DNA from: Gammaproteobacteria bacterium | GTDB taxonomy: Bacteria > Pseudomonadota > Gammaproteobacteria > Enterobacterales > GCA-2746155 | DNA: 20,258 bases | Assembly (NCBI GenBank): GCA_024206355.1 | Contig: JAAGZM010000396.1 | Coordinates: 1 to 20,258 of the forward strand | Direction of reading: 5' to 3' | Part shown: positions 13,533 to 20,258 of the stretch, in pieces | Layout of the letters: every line of letters starts with the position of its first letter | How positions within the stretch are numbered: the first letter of the stretch is position 1 | Notes under the pieces: generated by a model | The model's database searches: none | The model's input: only the letters and a program-made list of their open reading frames with translations | What the model was told of the DNA's origin: nothing | Program-made: the position numbers and the translations under genes

Positions 13533-15281
13533 ATGAAACATCATTTCTTAGTTTTAATGCTAATTATTGTCACAGGTTGTAGCGCACAATCAGATAAAAA
13601 TTCTCTTGATAAGATATTTGCAGATGAGTGGCAGCATCGGATGGCAATCAATCCAATCTTAGCTGGTTCATTAAGCAATACAGGTGGGGCTACTGAATTA
13701 AATGATGTCTCATTTGAATCGTTATCAAAACAAGCCGATTTTAATCGATTGATATTAAAAAGACTTGATGCTATCAACTATCAAAAACTTGATAACAATT
13801 CACAAATAAATTTTCGAATATTCAAAGATCAAATAACAAACAATCTTGCTCATTTTGATTTTTCTGCCTATCAAATTCCTTTTAACTCAGACTCTGGCTT
13901 TTACAGTTCTTTTGCTCGCCTACCTTTTCAAGTTCCCTTTAAAAACGAACAAGACTATCTCAATTACATAATGCTCTTACGTTCTTGGCCAAAATATGTT
14001 GAACAACAAATTACCCATATGAAACATGGGGTTGAACGTGGAATGACTCAACCACAAGAACTCCTTGAGGGTATTCCTTCCACGATCAGAGCCTTTATTA
14101 CAGACCCACCTAAAAAAAGCGGATTTTTTAAACCCTTTACCAACTTTCCAAATTCTTTTTCATCCGAGTTAAAACAAAATCTTATTGAACAAGCCTTGCT
14201 AGCCATCAATAACTCTGTTTATGTAGGTTATCAAAATGCTGCCAACTTTTTAGAGAAAGAGTACATCCCTAAGGCAAGGCTTACCCTAGGAGCTAGCGAA
14301 CTACCCAACGGTGAGCAATATTATGCTCAGAGGGTAAAACACTTTACCACCCTAGATTTTACAGTTGATAAAATACACGATATTGGGCTCGACGAAGTCA
14401 AACGGATCCGCTCAGAAATGCAGCAGCTTATAGATAAGCTCGAATTTGAAGGCTCATTTAAAGATTTCATTGAGTTTTTACGTACTGATCCACAGTTTTA
14501 TGCAAGTTCAGCAGAAGAATTATTAAAACAGGCGGCATGGATAGCAAAGAGAATGGACGCTAAATTGCCTTCTTTATTTAAACATTTACCCAGGCAACCC
14601 TATGGAGTGCAGGCTGTTCCTAAGTCTATTGCACCAACCTATACAACAGGCAGATATATTTCTGCTCCCAAGGGAAGTACTCAACCTGGCTATTATTGGG
14701 TTAACACCCACGCACTAGATAAAAGACCTTTGTATGTCCTAGAGTCACTGACTTTACACGAGGCAGTGCCAGGACATCATTTACAGATTTCACTCAATAA
14801 TGAACTGGACAGTTTACCTTTATTTAGACAACACTCCTATATCAGTGCTTTTGGCGAAGGTTGGGGGTTATATTCTGAGTGGCTTGGCCTTGAAGCTGGA
14901 TTCTACCAAGATCCTTATAGTAATTTCGGCAGGCTTACCTATGAAATGTGGCGTGCTGTTAGACTTGTCGTTGATACAGGTATCCATGCAAAAGGATGGA
15001 CACGTCAACAGGCTCGTGATTATTTAGCATCGAATACAGCATTATCATTACATAATGTAAATACTGAAATTGATCGATACATTACTTGGCCTGGTCAAGC
15101 GCTATCCTACAAGATCGGTGAAATCAAAATTAAACAATTGCGCCAGCATGCAGAACATCGTTTAGGCGATAAGTTTGATATCAGAGACTTCCATGATGCT
15201 GTATTAGGACAAGGATCTGTTCCTTTAGATGTTTTATCTGATCAGATTGAGCAATATATTAATATGAATATTGAATTATAA
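13533..15281 (+). CDS. DUF885 family lipoprotein, probable zinc peptidase
   Basis: Lipoprotein of the DUF885 family, thought from its motifs to be a zinc-dependent peptidase; the substrate is unknown. The signal peptide ends in lipobox VTGC with Cys16 lipidated. The family metal-site signature is HEAVPGHH (409-416), with the His409, Glu410 and His415 pattern, preceded by YYWVNTHALDKRP. GEGWGLYSEWLG (441-452) supplies a further conserved Glu442. The C-terminal ITWPGQALSYKIGEIKI and LGQGSVPLDVL are also typical. The 582 residues are usual for the family. It stands alone between an AT-rich gap and a REP-like repeat that begins two bases after its stop. No residue essential to the motif is missing, so it is probably active. 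Confidence 0.92.
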   Translation: MKHHFLVLMLIIVTGCSAQSDKNSLDKIFADEWQHRMAINPILAGSLSNTGGATELNDVSFESLSKQADFNRLILKRLDAINYQKLDNNSQINFRIFKDQITNNLAHFDFSAYQIPFNSDSGFYSSFARLPFQVPFKNEQDYLNYIMLLRSWPKYVEQQITHMKHGVERGMTQPQELLEGIPSTIRAFITDPPKKSGFFKPFTNFPNSFSSELKQNLIEQALLAINNSVYVGYQNAANFLEKEYIPKARLTLGASELPNGEQYYAQRVKHFTTLDFTVDKIHDIGLDEVKRIRSEMQQLIDKLEFEGSFKDFIEFLRTDPQFYASSAEELLKQAAWIAKRMDAKLPSLFKHLPRQPYGVQAVPKSIAPTYTTGRYISAPKGSTQPGYYWVNTHALDKRPLYVLESLTLHEAVPGHHLQISLNNELDSLPLFRQHSYISAFGEGWGLYSEWLGLEAGFYQDPYSNFGRLTYEMWRAVRLVVDTGIHAKGWTRQQARDYLASNTALSLHNVNTEIDRYITWPGQALSYKIGEIKIKQLRQHAEHRLGDKFDIRDFHDAVLGQGSVPLDVLSDQIEQYINMNIEL

Positions 15282-15282
15282 C

Positions 15283-15344
15283 GGGATCAGAATCAATTGA
15301 TCCCGCCATAAGTAATAATCCTTATATCATTTGACTCTGACCCC
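15283..15344. repeat. REP-like inverted repeat
   Basis: The 19-base stretch 15283-15301 is related to the reverse complement of 15326-15344 (16 of 19 positions). The left arm is GGGATCAGAATCAATTGAT. The right arm, read on the minus strand, is GGGGTCAGAGTCAAATGAT. The left part also forms a tight hairpin, CGGGATCA/TGATCCCG (15282-15289 and 15298-15305), usable as a terminator-like structure after the DUF885 gene, although no T-run follows. The core matches the palindrome at 4918-4933. Confidence 0.65.
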
Positions 15345-15358
15345 ATTATGAATGCAGA

Positions 15359-15901
15359 ATGTTTCTTATGACAAGACAAGTAATCATTAACATAATAAAG
15401 CAATTTTCCTTAACCATATCGTTGCTGATATTCATATTTATGGGCATGTCTGCGAATGTTTTAGCTGAGAACGAAACTAAATCACTATCCATTGATACTG
15501 TTACCCAAGCTCAGGTTAGACTAAGTTTTCCTTTCCCTAGTCTTCTTTCAACAGGTCCCTATTTATGGTATAAAAATACCAAAGATATGCCTATTAAAGG
15601 GCACGCATTCCGCATTGCAACCTTTTCAGAAGAAAGCCAATATCAAATTTTCATAGAAAAAGTTGAGTTTGGTGATGATGGCTGTTGCCTAGACATTATT
15701 GATTATCGACAGTTGATTATTAATGAGGAGTTACTTAGGAAACATTTCCCAAAATACATAGGCCAGCACGGATTTAAATTAATTCGATGGATAAATTCGG
15801 AAGTATTTGAATTCGAAGCTTATGGTGGAACCTATCAACTCACTAATATCAGTGATGAAAAACCACTTATCAAAGAACTAACAGGCAAATCGTTAAAATA
15901 G
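15359..15901 (+). CDS. Hypothetical exported protein
   Basis: I do not recognise this 180-residue protein. Two candidate starts, ATG 15359 and ATG 15368, both leave a cationic N-terminus and a hydrophobic segment (about 16-32), with a probable signal-peptidase site after Ala36 in ANVLA. The mature part is mixed polar, with a vicinal Cys109-Cys110 pair (DDGCCLDII), many aromatic residues, and strand-like stretches such as FEFEAYGGTYQLTNI, suggesting a small periplasmic beta-rich domain. There is no lipobox, so it is probably soluble in the periplasm or secreted. Its stop overlaps the GTG of the next gene by one base (TAGTG), so the two are probably one operon. No clear ribosome-binding site precedes the first ATG. 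Confidence 0.72.
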   Translation: MFLMTRQVIINIIKQFSLTISLLIFIFMGMSANVLAENETKSLSIDTVTQAQVRLSFPFPSLLSTGPYLWYKNTKDMPIKGHAFRIATFSEESQYQIFIEKVEFGDDGCCLDIIDYRQLIINEELLRKHFPKYIGQHGFKLIRWINSEVFEFEAYGGTYQLTNISDEKPLIKELTGKSLK

Positions 15902-16605
15902 TGAATAATCCTAGCCCAGTAACAACAAAAAGCAATCCACTTATTGATCTCGTCATAAGTATCATCATACCGTCATTAATCTTAATGAAACTGAGTGGTG
16001 ATGATTGGCTAGGTACCACCTATGCACTTCTCGTTGCCTTAGCATTTCCATTTTTTTATGGCGTTTATGAACTTGTCTTACATAAAAAATTCAATATTAT
16101 TTCAATGCTAGGAATTGTCAGTGTTCTACTTACAGGTGGAATAGGCATTTTAGAACTTGAACCCAAATGGTTAGCAATTAAAGAAGCTGCAGTACCACTA
16201 GTTATCGGGCTTATAGTTTTAGGATCGATGAGGACAAAATATCCCCTAGTAAAAAAGATTTTGTATAATCCAAAGATCATTAATATTGTTCGTGTCGATG
16301 AAGCGATGAAAGCTAAAGGCACGCGAGAAGAGTTCGAACGCCGATTTACAAAAGCATCTTACTTACTCTGCGGTACATTTTTCTTTTCAGCAATATTAAA
16401 CTACATATTGGCGAGAATGATTGTTATTAGCCCTGCAGGGACTAGTGCTTTTAATGAGGAGCTCGGTCATTTAACACTGGTGAGTTATCCTGTAATAGCT
16501 CTACCATCAACCATCATGATGATGGGTATCTTATTTTGGTTAATTCGCTCAATTGGCAAATTGTCTGATCTTAAACTGGAAGAAATCCTCCTTCTACCAG
16601 AGTAA
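15901..16605 (+). CDS. VC0807-type integral membrane protein
   Basis: Inner-membrane protein of 234 residues with about six hydrophobic helices (roughly 15-31, 38-58, 66-85, 94-111, 150-172 and 195-220). The stretches SIIIPSLILMKLSG (20-33), ALAFPFFYGVYEL, NIISMLGIVSVLLTGGIGIL and SYPVIALPSTIMMMG resemble what I remember of the VC0807 family, which is distantly like the septation protein IspZ; no function is established. A cytoplasmic loop between helices 4 and 5 contains KAKGTREEFERRFTKAS. The start is GTG 15901, overlapping the upstream stop by one base, so translation is probably coupled to the exported protein. No intrinsic terminator is seen after its stop. Confidence 0.75.
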   Translation: MNNPSPVTTKSNPLIDLVISIIIPSLILMKLSGDDWLGTTYALLVALAFPFFYGVYELVLHKKFNIISMLGIVSVLLTGGIGILELEPKWLAIKEAAVPLVIGLIVLGSMRTKYPLVKKILYNPKIINIVRVDEAMKAKGTREEFERRFTKASYLLCGTFFFSAILNYILARMIVISPAGTSAFNEELGHLTLVSYPVIALPSTIMMMGILFWLIRSIGKLSDLKLEEILLLPE

Positions 16606-16683
16606 AAACTTGTATTACGACCTCAGCATGATTAATATCAGCGTTTATTAGATAACTCGCATATAAATAGGATATAAAATTTC

Positions 16684-17082
16684 ATGAAAATAAGCTTAAT
16701 CATTTTTGTACTGATCATCATTGCATTTTTCTTAATGCAGTACTTGCTAGTGGCATCTCCTGCAACCGATATCACACAAGATGAATTTATTGCACTTCAA
16801 AAGTCTAAAGAAAATGATTTTTTATTACTTGATGTTAGAACTGTTGGTGAATTCTCACAGGGTCATATTAAAGACGCAATTAATATTACTCATACTGAAA
16901 TCGTAAATCGTTTAAGCGATATTCCTAAAGATAAAGATATCATTATTTATTGCCGCTCAGGAAAAAGAGCTGCTGTTGCTGCAAATACCCTTGAAAAAAA
17001 TGGTTTCCATAAATTATTCCACCTTGATGGTGATATGAATGGTTGGGTGAAAAACAATCAAAGTATTGTTAAAGGCAAATAA
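16684..17082 (+). CDS. Membrane-anchored rhodanese-like protein
   Basis: Single rhodanese domain behind an N-terminal hydrophobic helix (residues about 4-23). It is probably anchored in the inner membrane with the domain in the periplasm, although a signal anchor can leave some doubt about the side. LLLDVRTVGEFSQGHIKDAINI (47-68) is the CH2A-like motif. The active-site loop is CRSGKRA (90-96) with Cys90 as the sulfur carrier, and HLDGDMNGW (113-121) is the typical domain end. The loop is intact, so sulfur transfer is possible; the acceptor is not known. The total of 132 residues is normal for this group. It is a single gene by spacing: 78 bp after the VC0807-type gene and 234 bp before mreB. 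Confidence 0.88.
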   Translation: MKISLIIFVLIIIAFFLMQYLLVASPATDITQDEFIALQKSKENDFLLLDVRTVGEFSQGHIKDAINITHTEIVNRLSDIPKDKDIIIYCRSGKRAAVAANTLEKNGFHKLFHLDGDMNGWVKNNQSIVKGK

Positions 17083-17247
17083 AAACACAACAATTTAACA
17101 ATTCAAAATTGAACCAGTAGATAATAATATTGTCAAAAAAATACTGTAATACTCTGGTTTTACCTAAAAAGTAATAAAAATAACCTCAGATACCCTCTCA
17201 TTTGGCAAAACAGTCAATTATTTTACAATTCTGACTTCAGCCAGAGA

Positions 17248-17279
17248 TTGAAACTGTTTACAATAGCTAACTATATAAT
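17248..17279 (+). promoter_or_regulatory. Possible mreBCD promoter
   Basis: TTGAAA (17248-17253; five of six -35 bases) is followed after 18 bp by TATATA (17272-17277), or after 20 bp by a perfect TATAAT (17274-17279). It lies about 37 bp upstream of the mreB ATG. The rest of the 17083-17316 gap is AT-rich with no gene and no obvious terminator for the rhodanese gene. Confidence 0.4.
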
Positions 17280-17316
17280 TTCCCAATAACTAATGTTCTA
17301 GGAAGCACTTGATATT

Positions 17317-18363
17317 ATGTTTTTCAAAAAACTACGCGGATTAATTTCAACAGACCTATCCATCGATTTAGGTACAGCTAACACTCTTATATTTGTTCGC
17401 GACAAAGGTATTGTCCTGAACGAACCATCTGTTGTTGCTATTCGACTAGATCGAGCTGGTGGAAGTAAATCGATCAAAGATGTCGGCATTGAGGCTAAAA
17501 TGATGTTAGGTAGAACGCCTGGCAACATTAAAGCGATTCGACCTTTGAAAGATGGCGTCATTGCCGACTTTACAATCACTGAAAAAATGCTGCAGCATTT
17601 TATTAAAAAGGTCCATGACTCAACTTTCTTTCGCCCTAGCCCAAGAGTCTTGATTTGTGTTCCATGTGGATCAACTCAAGTTGAGCGCAGAGCAATCAAA
17701 GAGTCTGCTTACGGTGCAGGAGCTAGAGAAGTTTATCTTATTGAAGAACCAATGGCAGCTGCGATTGGAGCTGGCATGCCAATCAGCGAAGCTCGTGGTT
17801 CAATGGTTGTTGATATCGGTGGAGGTACAACAGAAGTAGCGATTATCTCGCTTAATGGTGTTGTTTACTCTGAATCTGTCAGAATTGGTGGAGATCATTT
17901 TGATGATGCGATCATTGATTATATCAGAAGAAACTACGGTACGGTAATTGGTGAAGCGACTGCTGAAAGAATCAAACATGGAATTGGTACCGCATTCCCA
18001 GGCAAGAAAGTACTTGAAATTGATGTCCGCGGCAGAAACCTCGCCGAAGGTGTTCCTCGCAGTTTCACTATTAACAGTAATGAAATTCTAGAAGCATTGC
18101 AGGACACTCTTTCAGGAATTGTCCGTGCAGTTAAAGCTGCTCTCGAACAGTCACCTCCAGAACTCGCATCTGACATATCCGAAAGAGGAATGGTGTTGAC
18201 AGGTGGAGGCGCTTTATTAAGAGATCTTGATCGTCTATTTATGGAAGAAACTGGATTACCTGTCATTATTGCAGAAGATCCTCTGACCTGTGTAGCTAGA
18301 GGTGGTGGAATCGCTCTGGAAATGATCGATAAGCATGGTGGAGATGTATTTTCATACGAATAA
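17317..18363 (+). CDS. mreB: Rod-shape-determining protein MreB (bacterial actin)
   Basis: Actin-like ATPase that forms membrane-bound filaments guiding lateral wall synthesis in rod-shaped cells. Phosphate-1 loop DLGTANT (17-23), phosphate-2 loop DIGGGTTE (166-173) and the adenosine-side LTGGGALLRDLDRLF near the C-terminus are intact. The N-terminal MFFKKLRGLIS supplies the amphipathic membrane-binding helix. ERRAIKESAYGAGAREVYLIEEP is nearly invariant in the family. The length is 348 residues, against 347 in E. coli. The first gene of mreBCD. AGGA lies about 13 bases before the ATG. It ends 58 bases before the mreC start, and that gap folds into a hairpin. Confidence 0.98.
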   Translation: MFFKKLRGLISTDLSIDLGTANTLIFVRDKGIVLNEPSVVAIRLDRAGGSKSIKDVGIEAKMMLGRTPGNIKAIRPLKDGVIADFTITEKMLQHFIKKVHDSTFFRPSPRVLICVPCGSTQVERRAIKESAYGAGAREVYLIEEPMAAAIGAGMPISEARGSMVVDIGGGTTEVAIISLNGVVYSESVRIGGDHFDDAIIDYIRRNYGTVIGEATAERIKHGIGTAFPGKKVLEIDVRGRNLAEGVPRSFTINSNEILEALQDTLSGIVRAVKAALEQSPPELASDISERGMVLTGGGALLRDLDRLFMEETGLPVIIAEDPLTCVARGGGIALEMIDKHGGDVFSYE

Positions 18364-18365
18364 TC

Positions 18366-18413
18366 ATCTGAGCTACAACTAAACTCAATAAGTCGTAGCA
18401 ACTCAGATTGGAG
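18366..18413 (+). promoter_or_regulatory. mreB-mreC intercistronic hairpin and mreC ribosome-binding site
   Basis: ATCTGAG+CTAC (18366-18376) pairs with GTAG (18395-18398) and, after a three-base bulge, CTCAGAT (18402-18408): eleven pairs around an 18-base loop. One base later comes GGAG (18410-18413), eight bases before the ATT start of mreC. No T-run follows, so it is not a standard terminator. It is more likely to influence RNA stability or mreC translation. Confidence 0.5.
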
Positions 18414-18421
18414 AAGTAGCT

Positions 18422-19258
18422 ATTAATACAATTTTCAGCCGAGGTCCATCTCAGAATATCCGTCTGGGAATGGTAGTTACGTTATCAATCATTTTGATGA
18501 TTTCTGACAATCAACGTCAGCAATCTTCGGAGATAAGAGCGTTCTTATTGACACTAATGAGCCCCATTGAATATATCGCCTCACTGCCATCAGGATTTAT
18601 TGATTGGGCAGATTTCTCAATGACTTCCCGCTCACAACTGATTTTAGATAATAAAGAGCTCCGTGCAGAGCAGTTGATCCTCAAAGTTCAATCCCAAAGA
18701 ATGATCTCTTTAGAATCCGAAAATGCTCATCTACGTCAATTGTTAGGCTCATTGAAAAGGGAAAAAGGACAACGTAGAATTGCTGAAATTATGAATGTTG
18801 ATTCTGATCCGTCTAAGCATATTGTGACTATCAATAAAGGCAGCTTGGATAATGTTTACATTGGGCAGCCAATTCTTGATGCAACTGGGGTTCTTGGCCA
18901 GGTTATCTCAACATCTACACTCACAAGTAAAGCTCTTTTGATAACCGATAGCTCTCACGCCATACCCGTTAAAATTTTACGAAATGGTATTCGAGCTATT
19001 GCCAAAGGTACTGGTAACCCTAACCAACTCATATTAGAACAATTACCTCATACCACCGACATCAAACTAGGTGACACTTTAGTAACGTCAGGACTTGGAA
19101 TGAGATTTCCTAGTGGCTTTCCTGTTGCTACCATTAAAATCGTGAATAATGACCCAGGGCAAGCATTTGCCCAAGCTTTGGCCACAACGTCTGCGGATCT
19201 TTTAAGGACGGGGTTGGTGGTGCTGTTATGGCCTGACCACCGCTTGGAAGTGCAATGA
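18422..19258 (+). CDS. mreC: Rod-shape-determining protein MreC, with an ATT start codon
   Basis: Bitopic inner-membrane protein linking MreB, MreD and the elongation synthases. From ATT 18422 the protein reads (M)NTIFSRGPSQNIRLG, in register with E. coli MKPIFSRGPSLQIRL from residue 1. Between the in-frame stop TAA (18389-18391) and ATG 18470 there is no ATG, GTG or TTG; GGAG at 18410-18413 is eight bases before ATT. Starting at ATG 18470 would remove 16 conserved residues and leave GGGA only two or three bases away. From the ATT the product is 278 residues: membrane helix about 14-27, coiled coil about 60-105 (LDNKELRAEQL, LESENAHLRQLL), then the beta domain with KGSLDNVYIGQPILD, LITDSSHAIPV and LVTSGLGMRFPSGFPVA. 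The stop overlaps the mreD start (ATGA). Confidence 0.88.
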   Translation: MNTIFSRGPSQNIRLGMVVTLSIILMISDNQRQQSSEIRAFLLTLMSPIEYIASLPSGFIDWADFSMTSRSQLILDNKELRAEQLILKVQSQRMISLESENAHLRQLLGSLKREKGQRRIAEIMNVDSDPSKHIVTINKGSLDNVYIGQPILDATGVLGQVISTSTLTSKALLITDSSHAIPVKILRNGIRAIAKGTGNPNQLILEQLPHTTDIKLGDTLVTSGLGMRFPSGFPVATIKIVNNDPGQAFAQALATTSADLLRTGLVVLLWPDHRLEVQ

Positions 19259-19743
19259 GTACAACAAGCAAAAATGGTATCTTTACCATCATAGTAGGCT
19301 TTATCGTTGCTATGATTTTACTGCTGTTGCCTCTTCCAGATTATCTTGTTTGGTGGCGCCCCAATTGGTTAATAATGGTTCTCATATACTGGACGATGGC
19401 ATTACCCCACAGAATAGGAATACTAACGGGATGGTTCTTAGGAATTATGACCGATGTTGCTTTAGGCTCTGTGTTAGGTGCTCATGGGTTGTCGATGGCT
19501 ATCATTGCTTATCTTGTTTCAGCCCTTAATAGGCGATTAAGACTCTTCCCCATTTGGAAGCAGTCATTTATCGTTGGCCTAATGGTTGGCTTAGATCTGA
19601 TTATTAGTTTATGGCTACAAAATTTTATATCGACTCAACCTCGCCATGCGATGTACTGGTTACCAATTATTTCCAGTATTTTTTTCTGGCCATGGTTGTT
19701 TATATTACTTCGTTATGTACGCAGAAGTTTTCACGTTAGATAA
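19255..19743 (+). CDS. mreD: Rod-shape-determining protein MreD
   Basis: Polytopic inner-membrane component of the elongasome, working with MreC and RodA/PBP2. The 162 residues equal the E. coli length. Five or so hydrophobic helices are visible (about 10-28, 32-48, 52-75, 77-92 and 105-160 in two parts), with the family stretch RPNWLIMVLIYWTMALPHRIG (35-55) and GWFLGIMTDVALGSVLGAHGL (59-79). The start ATG overlaps the mreC stop by 4 nt, so mreC and mreD translation is coupled. rng follows after 27 bp; the maf gene often found between them is absent. Confidence 0.95.
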   Translation: MSTTSKNGIFTIIVGFIVAMILLLLPLPDYLVWWRPNWLIMVLIYWTMALPHRIGILTGWFLGIMTDVALGSVLGAHGLSMAIIAYLVSALNRRLRLFPIWKQSFIVGLMVGLDLIISLWLQNFISTQPRHAMYWLPIISSIFFWPWLFILLRYVRRSFHVR

Positions 19744-19770
19744 TAGCTCTTATAGCTGAAGGATATTGAT

Positions 19771-20258
19771 ATGCGTGACGAATTATTAATTAATACTACA
19801 CCTAGAGAGGCTCGCGTTGCAGTTGTGGAAAATGGTGTGGTCCATGAATTAATGCTTGAAAGATCTAGCCGTCGAGGGTTGGTAGGAAATATATATCGTG
19901 GAAAAGTGGTCAGAGTATTGCCTGGTATGCAATCAGCTTTTGTTGATATTGGTATAGAACGTGCGGCCTTTTTACATCTGTCAGATTTAGTGAAGAAGTC
20001 TCACTCAACTGATAAAGTAGAGACTGAAAATTCAAGTTCAACTAACCATTCTAATAGCAATGAAGATATCACTACATTGCTCCGCCCCGGACAAACTGTA
20101 CTTGTTCAAGTTATCAAAGATCCTATGGGCTCAAAAGGTGCCCGACTCACTACCCAGTTGACACTCGCTTCTCGGTACTTAGTACTTATGCCTCAAATAT
20201 CGCATATCGGCGTCTCTCAACGCATCGATTGCATCAAAGAAAAAGAGCGATTACGAGG
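19771..20258 (+). CDS. rng: Ribonuclease G, N-terminal part (runs off the window)
   Basis: Endoribonuclease of the RNase E/G family, which matures the 5' end of 16S rRNA and turns over some mRNAs. Only the first 162 codons are in the window. Start MRDELLINTTPREARVAVVE has GAAGGA seven bases before ATG 19771. The S1-like domain is seen in RRGLVGNIYRGKVVRVLPGM (34-53) and QSAFVDIGIERAAFLHLSD (54-72). It is interrupted by a Ser/Asn/Glu-rich loop at about 75-100, then VLVQVIKDPMGSKGARLTT (110-128) and SRYLVLMP follow. These wordings match RNase G rather than RNase E. The catalytic DNase-I-like region lies beyond the end. By spacing it is probably cotranscribed with mreBCD. Confidence 0.95.
   Translation, partial: MRDELLINTTPREARVAVVENGVVHELMLERSSRRGLVGNIYRGKVVRVLPGMQSAFVDIGIERAAFLHLSDLVKKSHSTDKVETENSSSTNHSNSNEDITTLLRPGQTVLVQVIKDPMGSKGARLTTQLTLASRYLVLMPQISHIGVSQRIDCIKEKERLR

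Noticed and set aside
13533..17082. A defence or secretion island in the accessory stretch
   Set aside because: The genes are a DUF885 lipoprotein, an exported protein, a membrane protein and a rhodanese; no nuclease, toxin, helicase, integrase or tRNA boundary is present and base composition looks like that of the neighbours.
17934..18401. 155-codon open frame on the minus strand
   Set aside because: It is antisense to the highly conserved mreB coding sequence and its product is Ser- and Pro-rich without any family feature.
18470..18472. ATG as the start of mreC
   Set aside because: It removes 16 residues that match the E. coli N-terminus and has no properly spaced ribosome-binding site; ATT 18422 has both.

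Overview
The window is a chromosomal, mostly housekeeping segment of an AT-rich gammaproteobacterium. It shows two gene blocks conserved in that class. The first is rsmI / lpoA-yraN-gmhA(diaA)-dolP facing rplM-rpsI-petABC-sspAB, the arrangement I remember from Pseudomonas. The second is mreBCD-rng. A complete cytochrome bc1 operon implies a respiring organism. LpoA, DolP and a possible heptose isomerase imply a diderm cell with an outer membrane. I cannot name the genus.

Layout. Bases 14-1273 are leftward: RNase P RNA (rnpB) behind rsmI. Bases 1351-4757 are rightward: lpoA, yraN, a SIS-domain gene and dolP, packed with short overlaps and devoted to the cell envelope. A convergent gap (4758-4951) holds a 148-bp inverted-repeat element and a 32-bp perfect palindrome. 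Bases 4952-9801 read leftward as rplM-rpsI, a terminator, a promoter, petA-petB-petC, then sspA-sspB. Bases 10079-11847 are zapE and an alpha/beta hydrolase, also leftward. Bases 12035-13262 are rightward: a class-2-type peptide deformylase and zapG. Bases 13533-17082 are an accessory stretch: a DUF885 lipoprotein, a REP-like repeat, an unrecognised exported protein overlapping a VC0807-type membrane protein, and an anchored rhodanese. Bases 17317-20258 are mreB, mreC, mreD and the 5' part of rng.

The genes group into envelope growth and shape (lpoA, dolP, mreBCD, zapE, zapG), translation and RNA processing (rplM, rpsI, def, rsmI, rnpB, rng), respiration (petABC) and stress response or proteolysis (sspAB).

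I found no defence system, prophage, intact insertion sequence, CRISPR array, tRNA or rRNA. The most notable signals are small: mreC appears to start at AUU, directly after an intercistronic hairpin; a 79-bp imperfect palindrome ends one base before the def start codon; two intergenic palindromes 10 kb apart share a core; and the SIS protein has DiaA-like flanks but keeps the GmhA catalytic residues.
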